A stretch of 64,000 nt of DNA. It comes from Acidovorax sp. Leaf191 (GTDB lineage Bacteria > Pseudomonadota > Gammaproteobacteria > Burkholderiales > Burkholderiaceae_C). Under the pieces are notes generated by a model, which saw nothing but the letters and a program-made list of their open reading frames with translations, had not been told where the DNA came from and ran no database searches. Position numbers and translations under genes: made by a program. The DNA is taken from contig NZ_LMPT01000019.1 of the NCBI RefSeq assembly GCF_001424425.1, positions 1,197,206 through 1,261,205 on the forward strand, in the 5' to 3' direction. Positions 33,713-42,382 of the stretch are shown one piece after another. Each line of letters starts with the position of its first letter. Position 1 is the stretch's first letter.

Positions 33713-33743
33713 TTGACTTTAAGGTCACTACAGGGTTTCCAAT
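33713..33743 (+). promoter_or_regulatory. MerR-type cadA promoter with 19-bp spacer
   Basis: TTGACT (33713-33718) and TCCAAT (33738-33743) are separated by 19 bases, the long spacer typical of MerR-controlled promoters. The right arm reads CTACAGGGT, as in CadR/PbrR boxes; the left arm is degenerate (ACTTTAAGG). The predicted transcription start falls at about 33749-33752, on the cadA ATG. Confidence 0.75.
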
Positions 33744-33749
33744 TAGGCC

Positions 33750-36266
33750 ATGAAATCAGAAACCAGCACTTCCTCTAGCGTTAATGACACCTGCTGCTCC
33801 TCGGGCTGCTCCAGTACCGTTGCCTCGCCTCCTGCCGCCGCAAGCAGCCCAGGCAAAGGCACGCTGTTGCGCATCGCCACCATGGACTGCAGCGCCGAGG
33901 AGTCAGAGATCCGCCGGGCGCTGGAACCTCTAGAGGGAGTCCGGTCATTGGGCTTCCAACTGGGCGCGCGCACGCTGAAGATCGATGCAGAGGATGGTGT
34001 CTTGCCCTTGGCGCTGGATGCCATCCGCAAGGCGGGTTTCGATCCACAGCCGGTGTCTACTGCGGCACACACTCAGGGTGGCCAGGGCCGGGTGTTTCGC
34101 ATAGCGACCATGGACTGCAGTGCCGAGGAGGCGGAGATTCGCCGGGCGCTGGAACCTCTGGGTGGAATCCGCTCCCTGGGTTTTCAGCTGGGCGCACGGA
34201 CGCTGAAGATCGACGCAGAGGAAAGCACCTTCCCGTTGGCACTCGACGCTATCCGGAAAGCGGGCTTCGATCCGCAGCCTGTGGCCAGCTCCGAGGGTGG
34301 ACAGGCGGGCGGAGCAGCCGACGACCACGACCATGGACATGGTTTTGCAGGTGGCATTACCCGGTTGGTGGCTGCGCTGGTGTTCGCGACTGGGGCAGAG
34401 GTCTTGTCGTTCTTTGCACCGGACCAAATGGTCTGGAAGGTGGCGGGCATGGCCATCGCCGCCGTGGCGATCTGGCTGGCGGGGATCGACACCTACAAAA
34501 AAGGCATTGCGGCACTTTTGCGCGGCAAGCTCAACATCAATGCGCTGATGTCGGTGGCAGTCACCGGGGCATTCCTGATCGGTCAGTGGCCCGAGGCCGC
34601 CATGGTGATGGCCCTGTATGCGATTGCCGAACTCATCGAGGCCAAGGCAGTGGACCGGGCCCGCAACGCCATCAAGGGCTTGCTGGAACTGGCGCCGGAA
34701 GAGGCACTGGTTCTGGGAGCAAATGGGTCGTGGTCTGCTACACCGGTGGCTTCGGTGGCCATTGGAGCAACCGTGCGCATCAAGCCAGGCGAGAGGGTGC
34801 CCCTGGACGGCAAGGTGACCAAGGGCAACGGGGCCATCAACCAGGCGCCGGTGACTGGAGAGAGCATTCCAGTGGACAAAGCGCCTGGCGACCAGGTGTT
34901 CGCAGGGACCATCAACGAAACTGGTGAACTGGAGTTTGAGGTTACTGCCTTGTCCAGCAACACCACCCTGGCCAGGATCATCCAGGCCGTGGAGCAGGCG
35001 CAGGGCACGCGTGCACCGACGCAGCGCTTCGTCGACCGCTTTGCCTCGATCTACACCCCGGCTGTCTTCGCCATTGCCGTGGCGGTAGCGGTGCTGACCC
35101 CTTTCCTGATGGGCCTGACCTGGCTGGAGGCGCTCTATAAGGCCTTGGTGCTGCTGGTGATCGCCTGTCCATGTGCTCTGGTCATTTCCACACCCGTCAC
35201 AGTGGTCAGCGGATTGGCCGCGGGAGCGCGCCGCGGGATCCTGATCAAGGGCGGAACCTACCTGGAAGACGCCCGGCTCCTGAAGGCCGTTGCGCTGGAC
35301 AAGACGGGCACCATCACCGAGGGCAAACCCAAGTTGGTGAAGTGGCAGGTGTGGGGTGCCGGCGATGAGTCCGCAATCCAGCTGATGGCGGCCAGCCTGG
35401 CGGCCCGATCCGATCACCCGGTCTCGAAGGCGATTGTTCAGGGCCTGGAGGCGCAAGGCCCAGAGGCTGAGAGCTTCAAGGCCTTGCCGGGGCGCGGTGT
35501 CGAGGGCTGGGTCAATGGTGCGCGCCTGGTGCTGGGCAATCACCGGCTGATTCACGAGCAGGGATTGTGCGGGCCGGAACTGGAGGCGGAGCTGGCCATC
35601 CACGAAAAGCAAGGTCGCACGGTCACCCTTCTTGCAGACGAATCGCGCGTCCTGGCGCTCTTCGCGGTAGCGGACACCATTCGCGAGACCTCAAAACAGG
35701 CCATCGCCGATCTCAAGGCACTGGGAGTGACTTCGGTCATGCTGACAGGCGATAACACGGCCACTGCAAAGGCCATCGCAGCGCAGGCCGGCATTGATGA
35801 TGCCCGCGGAGATCTGCTGCCCGAAGCCAAGCTTGATGCTATCAAGGAGATGCAAAAGCGCTATGGCGCCACCGGTATGACCGGCGATGGCATCAATGAC
35901 GCGCCGGCGCTGGCGCAGGCCGACATCGGCTTTGCCATGGGCGGTGCGGGAACCGACACAGCGATGGAAGCGGCCGACGTGGTCATCATGAACGATGACC
36001 TGCAGCGCGTCGCCGAGACCGTGCGCCTGTCCAAGCGCACCCATGCCGTTCTCTGGCAGAACATCACCTTGGCGCTGGGTATCAAGAGCGTTTTTCTGGT
36101 GATGGCGGTGGTGGGCACTGCGACCATGTGGATGGCCGTTTTTGCGGACATGGGGGCCAGCTTGCTGGTCGTGGGCAATGGACTGCGCCTGCTTCGCGGC
36201 ACGCGGGTCGAGCCTGCCGCCAAGGCCCAGCCTGCGCAGCCCAAGGAGCATGCCCATTCCCACTAG
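33750..36266 (+). CDS. cadA: CadA-type Zn/Cd/Pb-exporting P1B ATPase with duplicated N-terminal domain
   Basis: The 838-residue protein has CCSSGC near the N-terminus, then two nearly identical domains with MDCSAEE(S/A)EIRRALEPL (residues about 39-104 and 114-179). In both the second Cys of MDCxxC is replaced, giving MDCSAEE. A His-rich stretch (DDHDHGHG) follows. The ATPase has CPC (ACPCALVISTP), DKTGTITEGKP and [10 protein letters not shown]. It exports Zn2+, Cd2+ or Pb2+ into the periplasm. The start has no ribosome site and coincides with the predicted transcription start. Confidence 0.93.
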   Translation: MKSETSTSSSVNDTCCSSGCSSTVASPPAAASSPGKGTLLRIATMDCSAEESEIRRALEPLEGVRSLGFQLGARTLKIDAEDGVLPLALDAIRKAGFDPQPVSTAAHTQGGQGRVFRIATMDCSAEEAEIRRALEPLGGIRSLGFQLGARTLKIDAEESTFPLALDAIRKAGFDPQPVASSEGGQAGGAADDHDHGHGFAGGITRLVAALVFATGAEVLSFFAPDQMVWKVAGMAIAAVAIWLAGIDTYKKGIAALLRGKLNINALMSVAVTGAFLIGQWPEAAMVMALYAIAELIEAKAVDRARNAIKGLLELAPEEALVLGANGSWSATPVASVAIGATVRIKPGERVPLDGKVTKGNGAINQAPVTGESIPVDKAPGDQVFAGTINETGELEFEVTALSSNTTLARIIQAVEQAQGTRAPTQRFVDRFASIYTPAVFAIAVAVAVLTPFLMGLTWLEALYKALVLLVIACPCALVISTPVTVVSGLAAGARRGILIKGGTYLEDARLLKAVALDKTGTITEGKPKLVKWQVWGAGDESAIQLMAASLAARSDHPVSKAIVQGLEAQGPEAESFKALPGRGVEGWVNGARLVLGNHRLIHEQGLCGPELEAELAIHEKQGRTVTLLADESRVLALFAVADTIRETSKQAIADLKALGVTSVMLTGDNTATAKAIAAQAGIDDARGDLLPEAKLDAIKEMQKRYGATGMTGDGINDAPALAQADIGFAMGGAGTDTAMEAADVVIMNDDLQRVAETVRLSKRTHAVLWQNITLALGIKSVFLVMAVVGTATMWMAVFADMGASLLVVGNGLRLLRGTRVEPAAKAQPAQPKEHAHSH

Positions 36267-36289
36267 CGATTACCCGGGACGCACGATGC

Positions 36290-36945
36290 CTATTTGCCCG
36301 CCTTGGAGACCTCCTGGGCTACCAGCTCAGCCAGTTGCTTGGCGCCAAAGCTGGGCAATGGCCGCCCATTCACAAAGAAGGTCGGGGTCTTGTCGACCTT
36401 GAGGGCAGTCAGGTCCTGCACATCCTGCTGCAGCATCGCTTCCAGCGTGGGCGATGCCATGTCGGCCCGAGCTCTCGCAATTCCAGACCTGCCTGCTCGG
36501 CCGCACTGTAGGCCAATGCCAGATTGGGACTTCCATGGTCTGCCCACTGTGGCTGTGCCGCCAGCAGGGACTCCAAGACCAGGAGGTACTTGTCCTGCCG
36601 CCGGGCGGACTCCAGCAGCTTGACCACCTCTCCCGAGCCCTGGTGAAACGGCGCATACCGAATGACCAACCGTACCCGGGTAGGATACTGCTTCATGAGA
36701 TCTTTCACGACCGGATAGAAAGCGCGGCAGGTTTCACACGCGGGATCGAAGAATTCGACAATTGTCACGGGCGCCTCGCGGGGACCGATGACCGGCGAAT
36801 GCATGCGCACCAGCCGCTCAGACTGCTCGGAGGCCTGCTGCTCTTGCTTGCTGTGCACACGGCTCTGGTAGAGACTCGCACCTACCCCGAAGGCGGCAAG
36901 TGCGACGCCCAGCACGAGGGCGATGATGTATTTGCGGTGGATCAT
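36290..36945 (-). pseudogene. dsbA: DsbA-like thiol-disulfide oxidoreductase, frameshifted
   Basis: The first part (36945 down to about 36470) has an N-terminal membrane anchor and the thioredoxin-like motif FFDPACETCRAFYPVVK (CxxC = CETC). After GLELRE the frame breaks; a second frame continues ARADMASPTLEAMLQQ, then cis-Pro (DKTPTFFVNGRPLPSFG) and ends SKAGK at 36290. One base is therefore missing or added around 36465-36480. The intact protein would be about 218 residues. It overlaps the dsbB stop (ATGA), so both were one operon. Confidence 0.75.
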
Positions 36946-37358
36946 TTTGCTGTTTTGCGCAGATAAAGGCAGAGTGAAACGGCGATAACAATGAACGCCG
37001 TCAAGGAAAGCCAGGGCAGTTCAATGCCATAGAAAAAGTCGAGCTTCTGATCGGCGCAGGACACTCCTACAGCGCATGGAACCCATGCCCTGGGAACCAG
37101 GCCTGCAGCCAGAAGGCTGTGGTACCCCGCTACGGCCGCGCCTGCAATCGCCAGGGGCAAGGCATAGACCGCTCCCCGGCGGTCATCGCTGTAAAAGGCC
37201 ATGCCCAGCACCAATGCCAAGGGGAACATGGCAATGCGCTGATACCAACACAGCACGCAGGGGGCCATGCCCATCACCTCGCCGATGAACAGCGCGCAGC
37301 CAGTTGCCACAACAGCGGTCAACCAGGCGGCTAGAAGCAGCAATGAGGTCCTTTTCAT
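36942..37358 (-). CDS. dsbB: DsbB-like disulfide bond protein
   Basis: Start at 37358 after GGAGG. The 138-residue protein has four transmembrane segments, a first Cys pair (APCVLCWYQRIAMFP, the DsbB CxxC with the QR quinone-binding region) and a second pair spaced PCAVGVSC. DsbB reoxidises DsbA with ubiquinone. The two genes run from dsbB to dsbA and follow cadA on the other strand; the Dsb pair may help fold periplasmic metal proteins. Confidence 0.88.
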   Translation of the reverse strand: MKRTSLLLLAAWLTAVVATGCALFIGEVMGMAPCVLCWYQRIAMFPLALVLGMAFYSDDRRGAVYALPLAIAGAAVAGYHSLLAAGLVPRAWVPCAVGVSCADQKLDFFYGIELPWLSLTAFIVIAVSLCLYLRKTAK

Positions 37359-37546
37359 CGGTGCCTCCATTGCATCCTCAGGGGAGTGCAGCAAGGGGGT
37401 GTCGCAGGACTACTTGCGGTGGTTTGCGGGCCAGGCGGCCCAATGGCTATGGACATGAAGAGATCCCGAAGGCATGCGTCAAGGCCGGCCCACAGGGGGC
37501 GGCACGCTTGGCAGGGATCGCAGTGGATTGCTGGGCGATACCCTGG

Positions 37547-37915
37547 TCAGGCCAGGGCGTGCCACTGAGGACGTTCGGGACGGCTGGCAGGCACTGGGGA
37601 CCAGCGCGCTCTGATAGAAATGCCAAAGTGCTCCTGCCCGACGGCCGCGCAAACGCCGCGCCGCGCGGGCAGCGCCTCTGGACCCTGGGCGTGGCATGTG
37701 CCGCACTCCACTTCGATAGCGGCAGTGCCCATTCGAGCTGACTCCCGAGCCCGCTTCTCGTCGGCCGCAGCCAGGCCCATTTGGTGGTGTTCGCACAAGT
37801 GCCGTGCTGTCATGAGCGAAACCCCGTACTCCGGCGCGCTGTCGTGCGGCCCCACTGCAGCCCAGACCAATTGCAGCGGCAAAAGCACCAGCAAAAGAAC
37901 AAGCAGTGGGGAGCG
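37547..37915 (-). CDS. CzcI-like protein (second copy)
   Basis: The start MRSPLLVLLLVLLPLQLVWAAVG at 37915 aligns with the CzcI signal peptide. The mature part has HLCEHHQMGLAAADEK, CGTCHAQGPEAL and an end PERPQWHALA that parallels the PDRPQWPVLA of czcI at 30239. The ribosome site is weak. The position near an IS3 element suggests a relict of a second czc cluster. It has a candidate regulator box about 110 bases upstream. Confidence 0.65.
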   Translation of the reverse strand, partial: RSPLLVLLLVLLPLQLVWAAVGPHDSAPEYGVSLMTARHLCEHHQMGLAAADEKRARESARMGTAAIEVECGTCHAQGPEALPARRGVCAAVGQEHFGISIRARWSPVPASRPERPQWHALA

Positions 37916-38025
37916 CATCCAGAAAATTGTACTGGCGTCTCGAACGCAGTCGGCACGCGCGCAAGCATGCAGGCGCGCCGGCCGTGCGGGCCACACGGCA
38001 CGCCCGAGTGGGCGCTATGAACATA

Positions 38026-38050
38026 ACAAACTTGTAATCCTGCGGTGCGC
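38026..38050 (-). promoter_or_regulatory. candidate CzcR/CopR-type box upstream of the second czcI
   Basis: On the + strand ACAAACTTGTAATCCTGCGG resembles the box at 20455 (shared TGTAAT and CTGCGGT). It lies about 110 bases upstream of the gene at 37915 and 31 bases from the left end of the IS3 element. It could have served the czcI-like gene before the insertion. Confidence 0.4.
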
Positions 38051-38080
38051 AAGCTGTCGGCATGCGCTCAGCAAACTGTC

Positions 38081-39746
38081 TGTTGATTTCCACGCAGAAG
38101 TGACCCACTGGGGGTGCGGATAAAAAGTTGGACTGGTTTTATGCCGCAAGTCCAAGGCTCGCCCGGTATTCGATGGGGCTGAGGAAGCCAAGGGAGATCT
38201 TGATCCGCTTCTCGTTGTACCAGCGGATGTAGTCATCGACCACCTCAATGAACTGCTCAATGGTGACGCTCTTCCAGTCCCGAGGATAGAACAGCTCATT
38301 CTTTAGCCGCCCGAAGAAGCCCTCGCAAGCCGCGTTGTCAGAAGAGCAGGCCTTGCGGGACATCGAGCGGGTGAGGTTCGCGTCATTCATTCTCGAGAGC
38401 CAGCCAGGCCAGCGATAGTGGCCCCCGCGGTCAGAGTGGACCACTGGTCGGGCGCTTGTTTCAGTCACCGTCTCTATGGCTGCATCCAGCATTGTGTTGA
38501 CCAGCTGTGCATCAGGGCTCGTGCCAATGGTCCAGCTCACCACCATCCCATCGAAGCAATCGATGATCGGCGACAGGTAGACCTTGCCTGCCGGTATCTG
38601 GAACTCCGTGATGTCGGTCAGCCATTTCTCGTTGGGGGCTGCTGCCTGGAAGTCACGGTTGATGATGTTCTCCGGTGCCGGGCTGATCTCGCCCAGGTAG
38701 GACGCATACCGCCGCCTCTTGGGCTTTGCAACGACCAGGCTCTCTTGCTTCATCAGCCGCTGCACCACCTTCTCCGAGATGGTGACGTCCTGCTTGGTCA
38801 GCGAGGCCTGCAGCCTGCGGTAGCCGTAGCAGCGGTGGTTGGACTCGAAGATCTCGGTAAGGGATTGGCGCACCCCAAGGTACTTGTCGCCAACCGCTGC
38901 ATGGGCGCGATGGTAGAAGTACGAACTACGTGCAAGACCCAACTTTCCAAGGAGCTCTGGCAAGCCGTAGTGCTCCTTGAGGGCGTCAATCAGCAGTGTC
39001 TTCTCCCGGTTGGACAGGAGCTGCAGATCGACGCCCAGGCCTTTTTTTAACAGTTCATTGGCCTTATTCAAGAGGTCCTGCTCCAGGCGCAGTTGCCTGA
39101 CTTCGCGGCGCAACGCCTCAACCTGGCGCTCGAGCTCGTCGCGCTCACGTGCCTGCGGTGATTGATGAGTGTGTTTCATGGATGCGGGCGCCTCACGTCC
39201 CAGAAGCTGGTTCTTCCAGTTGTACAACGTTGGCCGGCACACGCCTAGCTTGTCAGCCACTGCCTGCGCACTTTCCTGCCGAGTGCAAAGCTCCATGACT
39301 CCCGATTGCTTCAAGCTCTCGGGATACCTTCGTTGGCCCACACTGCCAACGACAGCCCTCCTAGCCTCAGGGAATGCCTCACGCACCCATTTGGTAAGCG
39401 TTCCACGACAGGGGTAGCCCAGCGCCCTCATCGTGGCCGCGATGCATCGGTCATGGGTGAGGTAGTGCTCGATCGCCGCCGCTTTCTGGGCCGGTGAGAA
39501 CTTGGGTTCTCGACCTGCGTAGCCGGCTGGCAAATCAAGACGTTGCTCGTATTCACGGAACCAGCCCTTCAAGGAATTCTTGGTGGGGTAACCCAGCTGA
39601 CGGATTGTGGGTCTGACGCGTTTGCCCAGCTTGATATAGAGCTCAACAGCTCGGATTCGATCTTCGTAGGAATACATGAACTACCTCCTGGTAGTCCAAG
39701 TTTTTGTCCGCATCCCCGGTGGGTCAGCTTTGCGTGGAAATCAACA
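38081..39746 (-). mobile_element. IS3-family element with long 54-bp terminal inverted repeats
   Basis: Arms at 38081-38134 and 39693-39746 match at 47 of 54 positions, starting TGTTGATTTCCACGCA on both sides. IS3 repeats are normally about 20-40 bases, and no clear target duplication is seen. The outer 26 bases of each arm resemble ends of other IS families (IS21-like), so the IS3 may lie between two such ends. The enclosed gene codes a fused transposase. Confidence 0.75.
38139..39677 (-). CDS. IS3-family OrfAB transposase as one reading frame
   Basis: The 512-residue protein has two N-terminal HTH regions (IRAVELYIKLGKRVRPTIRQLG; MELCTRQESAQAVADKLGV), a leucine-zipper helix (RDELERQVEALRREVRQLRLEQDLLNKANELL). 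The DDE core has Asp in WLTDITEFQIP, Asp in VVHSDRGGHY and Glu in ACEGFFGRLKNELFY. Its orfA and orfB parts are fused without a frameshift; a run of seven A (minus strand, 39048-39042) lies where other IS3 elements slip. It should be functional as encoded. Confidence 0.92.
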   Translation of the reverse strand: MYSYEDRIRAVELYIKLGKRVRPTIRQLGYPTKNSLKGWFREYEQRLDLPAGYAGREPKFSPAQKAAAIEHYLTHDRCIAATMRALGYPCRGTLTKWVREAFPEARRAVVGSVGQRRYPESLKQSGVMELCTRQESAQAVADKLGVCRPTLYNWKNQLLGREAPASMKHTHQSPQARERDELERQVEALRREVRQLRLEQDLLNKANELLKKGLGVDLQLLSNREKTLLIDALKEHYGLPELLGKLGLARSSYFYHRAHAAVGDKYLGVRQSLTEIFESNHRCYGYRRLQASLTKQDVTISEKVVQRLMKQESLVVAKPKRRRYASYLGEISPAPENIINRDFQAAAPNEKWLTDITEFQIPAGKVYLSPIIDCFDGMVVSWTIGTSPDAQLVNTMLDAAIETVTETSARPVVHSDRGGHYRWPGWLSRMNDANLTRSMSRKACSSDNAACEGFFGRLKNELFYPRDWKSVTIEQFIEVVDDYIRWYNEKRIKISLGFLSPIEYRASLGLAA

Positions 39747-39961
39747 TCGAGCGTCTTCTACTAGTCGAGGCCATCAGCATTAGCGTGCGATGCGTCGTCG
39801 CCCTCAGAAAAGCGTGGCCATCAGGCGCCGAATCCCGCCAACCTCACCCGATACGGCGGGAACGCGGCAGGCACGCCAAGGTACCAGTGCGTGAGCTCCC
39901 GGAAGATCTTCGCCTTCGGCGGGCCAGCGACGACGGGACAACACGCGACTTCACCGCAACC

Positions 39962-40045
39962 GAGGCGACGCTGATCTACAGGCGCACCAAAAACCTACGT
40001 GCCTTGCAACTGCTCCTGGGGCACTCCAAGCTTGAGTCGACCGTG
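39962..40045 (+). pseudogene. remnant of a tyrosine recombinase related to 5468-6091
   Basis: The encoded ATLIYRRTKNLRALQLLLGHSKLESTVR matches the minimal recombinase at 5940-6020 almost residue by residue, with the GHSK box. No start and no catalytic Tyr follow. The stretch before it (39747-39960) has no clear coding match. It is a decayed second copy beside the IS3 element. Confidence 0.75.
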
Positions 40046-40312
40046 AGAGCGGGACCGCTGCGCCCCTGCTGGCAGCCTAAAGACATCGATTGAAGCGCGT
40101 GGCCATGGCCGCTATGCGGTACATAGCGTGAGTTCGGCTATACGAATCGAACGGCAGCAAGCGCTGCAGAACCGGCGTCCGGCTTGGCTGCTACAGGCTG
40201 ATCTCAGTCATTCGTCGATCGAGGCTGGAGTGACTGCTGTTGCCACAAGCCGTCGTGTGCCCTGAGCAACCGTCTTGGAAGTCAAGCGCAATGGTAATTT
40301 GGATCCCAAGTG

Positions 40313-40640
40313 GAGCCGTGCTTGGCAATGGCGTTACACAGCAGCAACGCCGTGAACGTCAGCATGACGACGCGGCAGCCCAGGCGCCTCGTCAGCAGTG
40401 CAATGACGGCGCCCCGACAGCTCCGAACAGCGCTGTGACCGTGATCGCTTGGCCAGCGGCGCCGTCGCTGATGCCCAGGTCGGTGGCCATCGCCGTCAGC
40501 AGGCTGATCGACAGGAATTCGGCCATCACTAGGCCGAACACGCCCAGCGTCAGCGATGCGATGGCGGGCCAGATTGAAGTGTCTGCAGCTGGCTTGGAAG
40601 GCGACTGCACGGGGTTGCCCGAGCAGGTAGAGCCACTGGA
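40313..40640 (-). pseudogene. MFS transporter N-terminal fragment, frameshifted
   Basis: The minus strand encodes WPAIASLTLGVFGLVMAEFLSISLLTAMATDLGISDGAAGQAITVTALFGAV, an MFS helix 1-2 region. In a second frame VIALLTRRLGCRVVMLTFTALLLCNA continues helix 3-4. The rest of the transporter is missing. It is a short broken piece of a drug/sugar efflux gene. The 5' limit is uncertain. Confidence 0.65.
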
Positions 40641-40909
40641 CGAGGAAGACACTAAAACCCCTTCAAGAAGACGGGAGGCGATACCAAGCTTGGCAACCAG
40701 CCATTGCCAGAAAAGACCGGGATCGAAGACGGCTGCTTTCACAACCGCTTCACCCCGTGACCAAAAGCAGCTTGAGGATCTGCTGGGGAACATCGCCAAG
40801 CTCAGCCGCATTTGTAAGTTGTTTTTTGTGGTTTTCTGCGCAAAATGCTTCCAAAAAACCAACTTACAAACTGTCGAGCACAAGAAATGTGCGGTGCTGG
40901 AGCGCCTTG

Positions 40910-41347
40910 TTATGAGTTTCCACCACATGATGTACGATCTATTGTGTATTCAGTAATATTTTTTTCATCATTACCTTGATATACATACCTAAACACGACA
41001 CCTTTAGATAAAGCGATCAACATATTTTCGCTTCCACACAGGCTTTGTGACATAACTGGAAAATAGATTGATTTTACTTCTTCTGGGTCCACTTCATTAG
41101 AGGATGCAGAGACTACCGTATTCAAGAAAGTGATTTGCAGTCCATTCTTTTTAACGCTTTCCAATCTCATTTCATCATTTATCATTTTTGGTGTTTTGCC
41201 ATTTGACTCGGCAACCAAAGCATCAACAATGTCTTTAGCATCAATTTTTTCAATTTCTTTCGCACTTGTATTGAGTGTCGCAATACCTCTATAGGCTCCA
41301 AAAACAATGACCGCCAATAAAATAAATGCTGATAGTTTCTTAATCAC
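40910..41347 (-). CDS. AT-rich orphan with one membrane anchor
   Basis: A GTG at 41347 preceded by GGAGG opens VIKKLSAFILLAVIVFGAYRG, a signal anchor. The 145-residue product then has KEIEKIDAKDIVDALVAESNGKTPKMINDEM, ending with TEYTIDRTSCGGNS; it is mostly hydrophilic and has several beta strands. The base composition is clearly lower in GC than all neighbours, pointing to a recent foreign origin. I do not recognise the family. Adjacent remnants give no context for its job. Confidence 0.6.
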   Translation of the reverse strand: MIKKLSAFILLAVIVFGAYRGIATLNTSAKEIEKIDAKDIVDALVAESNGKTPKMINDEMRLESVKKNGLQITFLNTVVSASSNEVDPEEVKSIYFPVMSQSLCGSENMLIALSKGVVFRYVYQGNDEKNITEYTIDRTSCGGNS

Positions 41348-41472
41348 AAAATAACCTCCAATATTCTCATAACTTGGCGATGGCAAAGTCAAGAGGCGGC
41401 GCACGTTCATCGCTACTACGCCGTCGAACGAGCGAGAAGACCGCTCGCTGCAACAACGTGATGAGGCCAAAT

Positions 41473-42213
41473 TTATGCGTTGGCTGCGCCGTCCACCGTA
41501 AGTTCCGCTCCGTTGATCGACCGAGCCTGTGGACTGGCAACAAAGGCATACAGAGCGGCCAGCTCGTCGGGGTCCGCGTAACGCGGAATCGCCATGCGCT
41601 GCAACTGGAACTGCGCATGCTCGCCGTCCGCGGGATTCATGTCCGTGTCGGTTGAGCCCGGGTGGATGACATTGACCGTGATACTGCGGGAGCCGAGGTC
41701 GCGTGCCAGCCCTTTGGTGAGGCCGATCAATGCGGCTTTGCTTGCCGCATACAAGGTCATTCCGCCTCCCGGCACACGAGTCGCTAGGTTGCTGCCTGTG
41801 TTGATGATTCGGCCACCATTGCTCATGTAGGCGAGCGCCGCTTGCGTGGCGACGACAACCGCACGCAGGTTGACAGAAAGGGTCTCGTCAATATCCGCGA
41901 GGCTGGCGGATTCGATGGAGCCCGTGCGGAAGATCCCGGCGTTGTTGACCAGGATGTCGAGCCCTCCGAGTTCTGCCGCTGCGCGATCGACCGCTGCTTT
42001 CACTGAAGTCGGGTCGGCTGCGCTCATCGGGACCGTGACGGCATTGCGTCCGGTGCTGCGAATCGCCTTGGCAATCGCATCCGCTGCCGTGGCGGACTTC
42101 TCGTAGCCAATTGCGACATCGGCACCTTCAGACGCAAGGCGACGCGCGACCGCAGCTCCGATTCCACGGCTTGCGCCAGTGACAAAAGCACGTTTTCCAA
42201 GAAGTGTTTTCAT
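41473..42213 (-). CDS. SDR family oxidoreductase
   Basis: Start at MKTLLGKRAF (42213). The Rossmann motif GASRGIG at the N-terminus binds NAD(P), NNAG is present, and the active-site YAASK (TLYAASKAALIGL) has the catalytic Tyr and Lys with a preceding Ser in IINTGSNL. Length 246 residues is typical of classical SDR. The substrate is unknown. It is the third leftward gene of a likely redox-stress cluster that starts beside a divergent LysR regulator. Confidence 0.88.
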   Translation of the reverse strand: MKTLLGKRAFVTGASRGIGAAVARRLASEGADVAIGYEKSATAADAIAKAIRSTGRNAVTVPMSAADPTSVKAAVDRAAAELGGLDILVNNAGIFRTGSIESASLADIDETLSVNLRAVVVATQAALAYMSNGGRIINTGSNLATRVPGGGMTLYAASKAALIGLTKGLARDLGSRSITVNVIHPGSTDTDMNPADGEHAQFQLQRMAIPRYADPDELAALYAFVASPQARSINGAELTVDGAANA

Positions 42214-42382
42214 GATTGCAAGTCCATTTATGTATCGAACGGTGCCTAATGTTGGCGAGCAGCCGAGTTGTGCCGTGCACAGACGCAATCCGTCCCGACC
42301 TGCTGGCCGGAACTCGATGCGGAGATTCCCGAATGGGGCTGGCCCTGCGGCTGAAGCCCCGGATCCTGAAAGGAGCGCCCTG

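Noticed and set aside
33945-35612. 555-residue open frame opposite cadA
   Set aside because: Antisense shadow of the P-type ATPase; composition is His/Gly/Arg-rich and no start signal is present.
38081-38100. target duplication of the IS3 at 38 kb
   Set aside because: The bases beside the arms (left GTC, right TCG) do not give a convincing repeat, so none was annotated.
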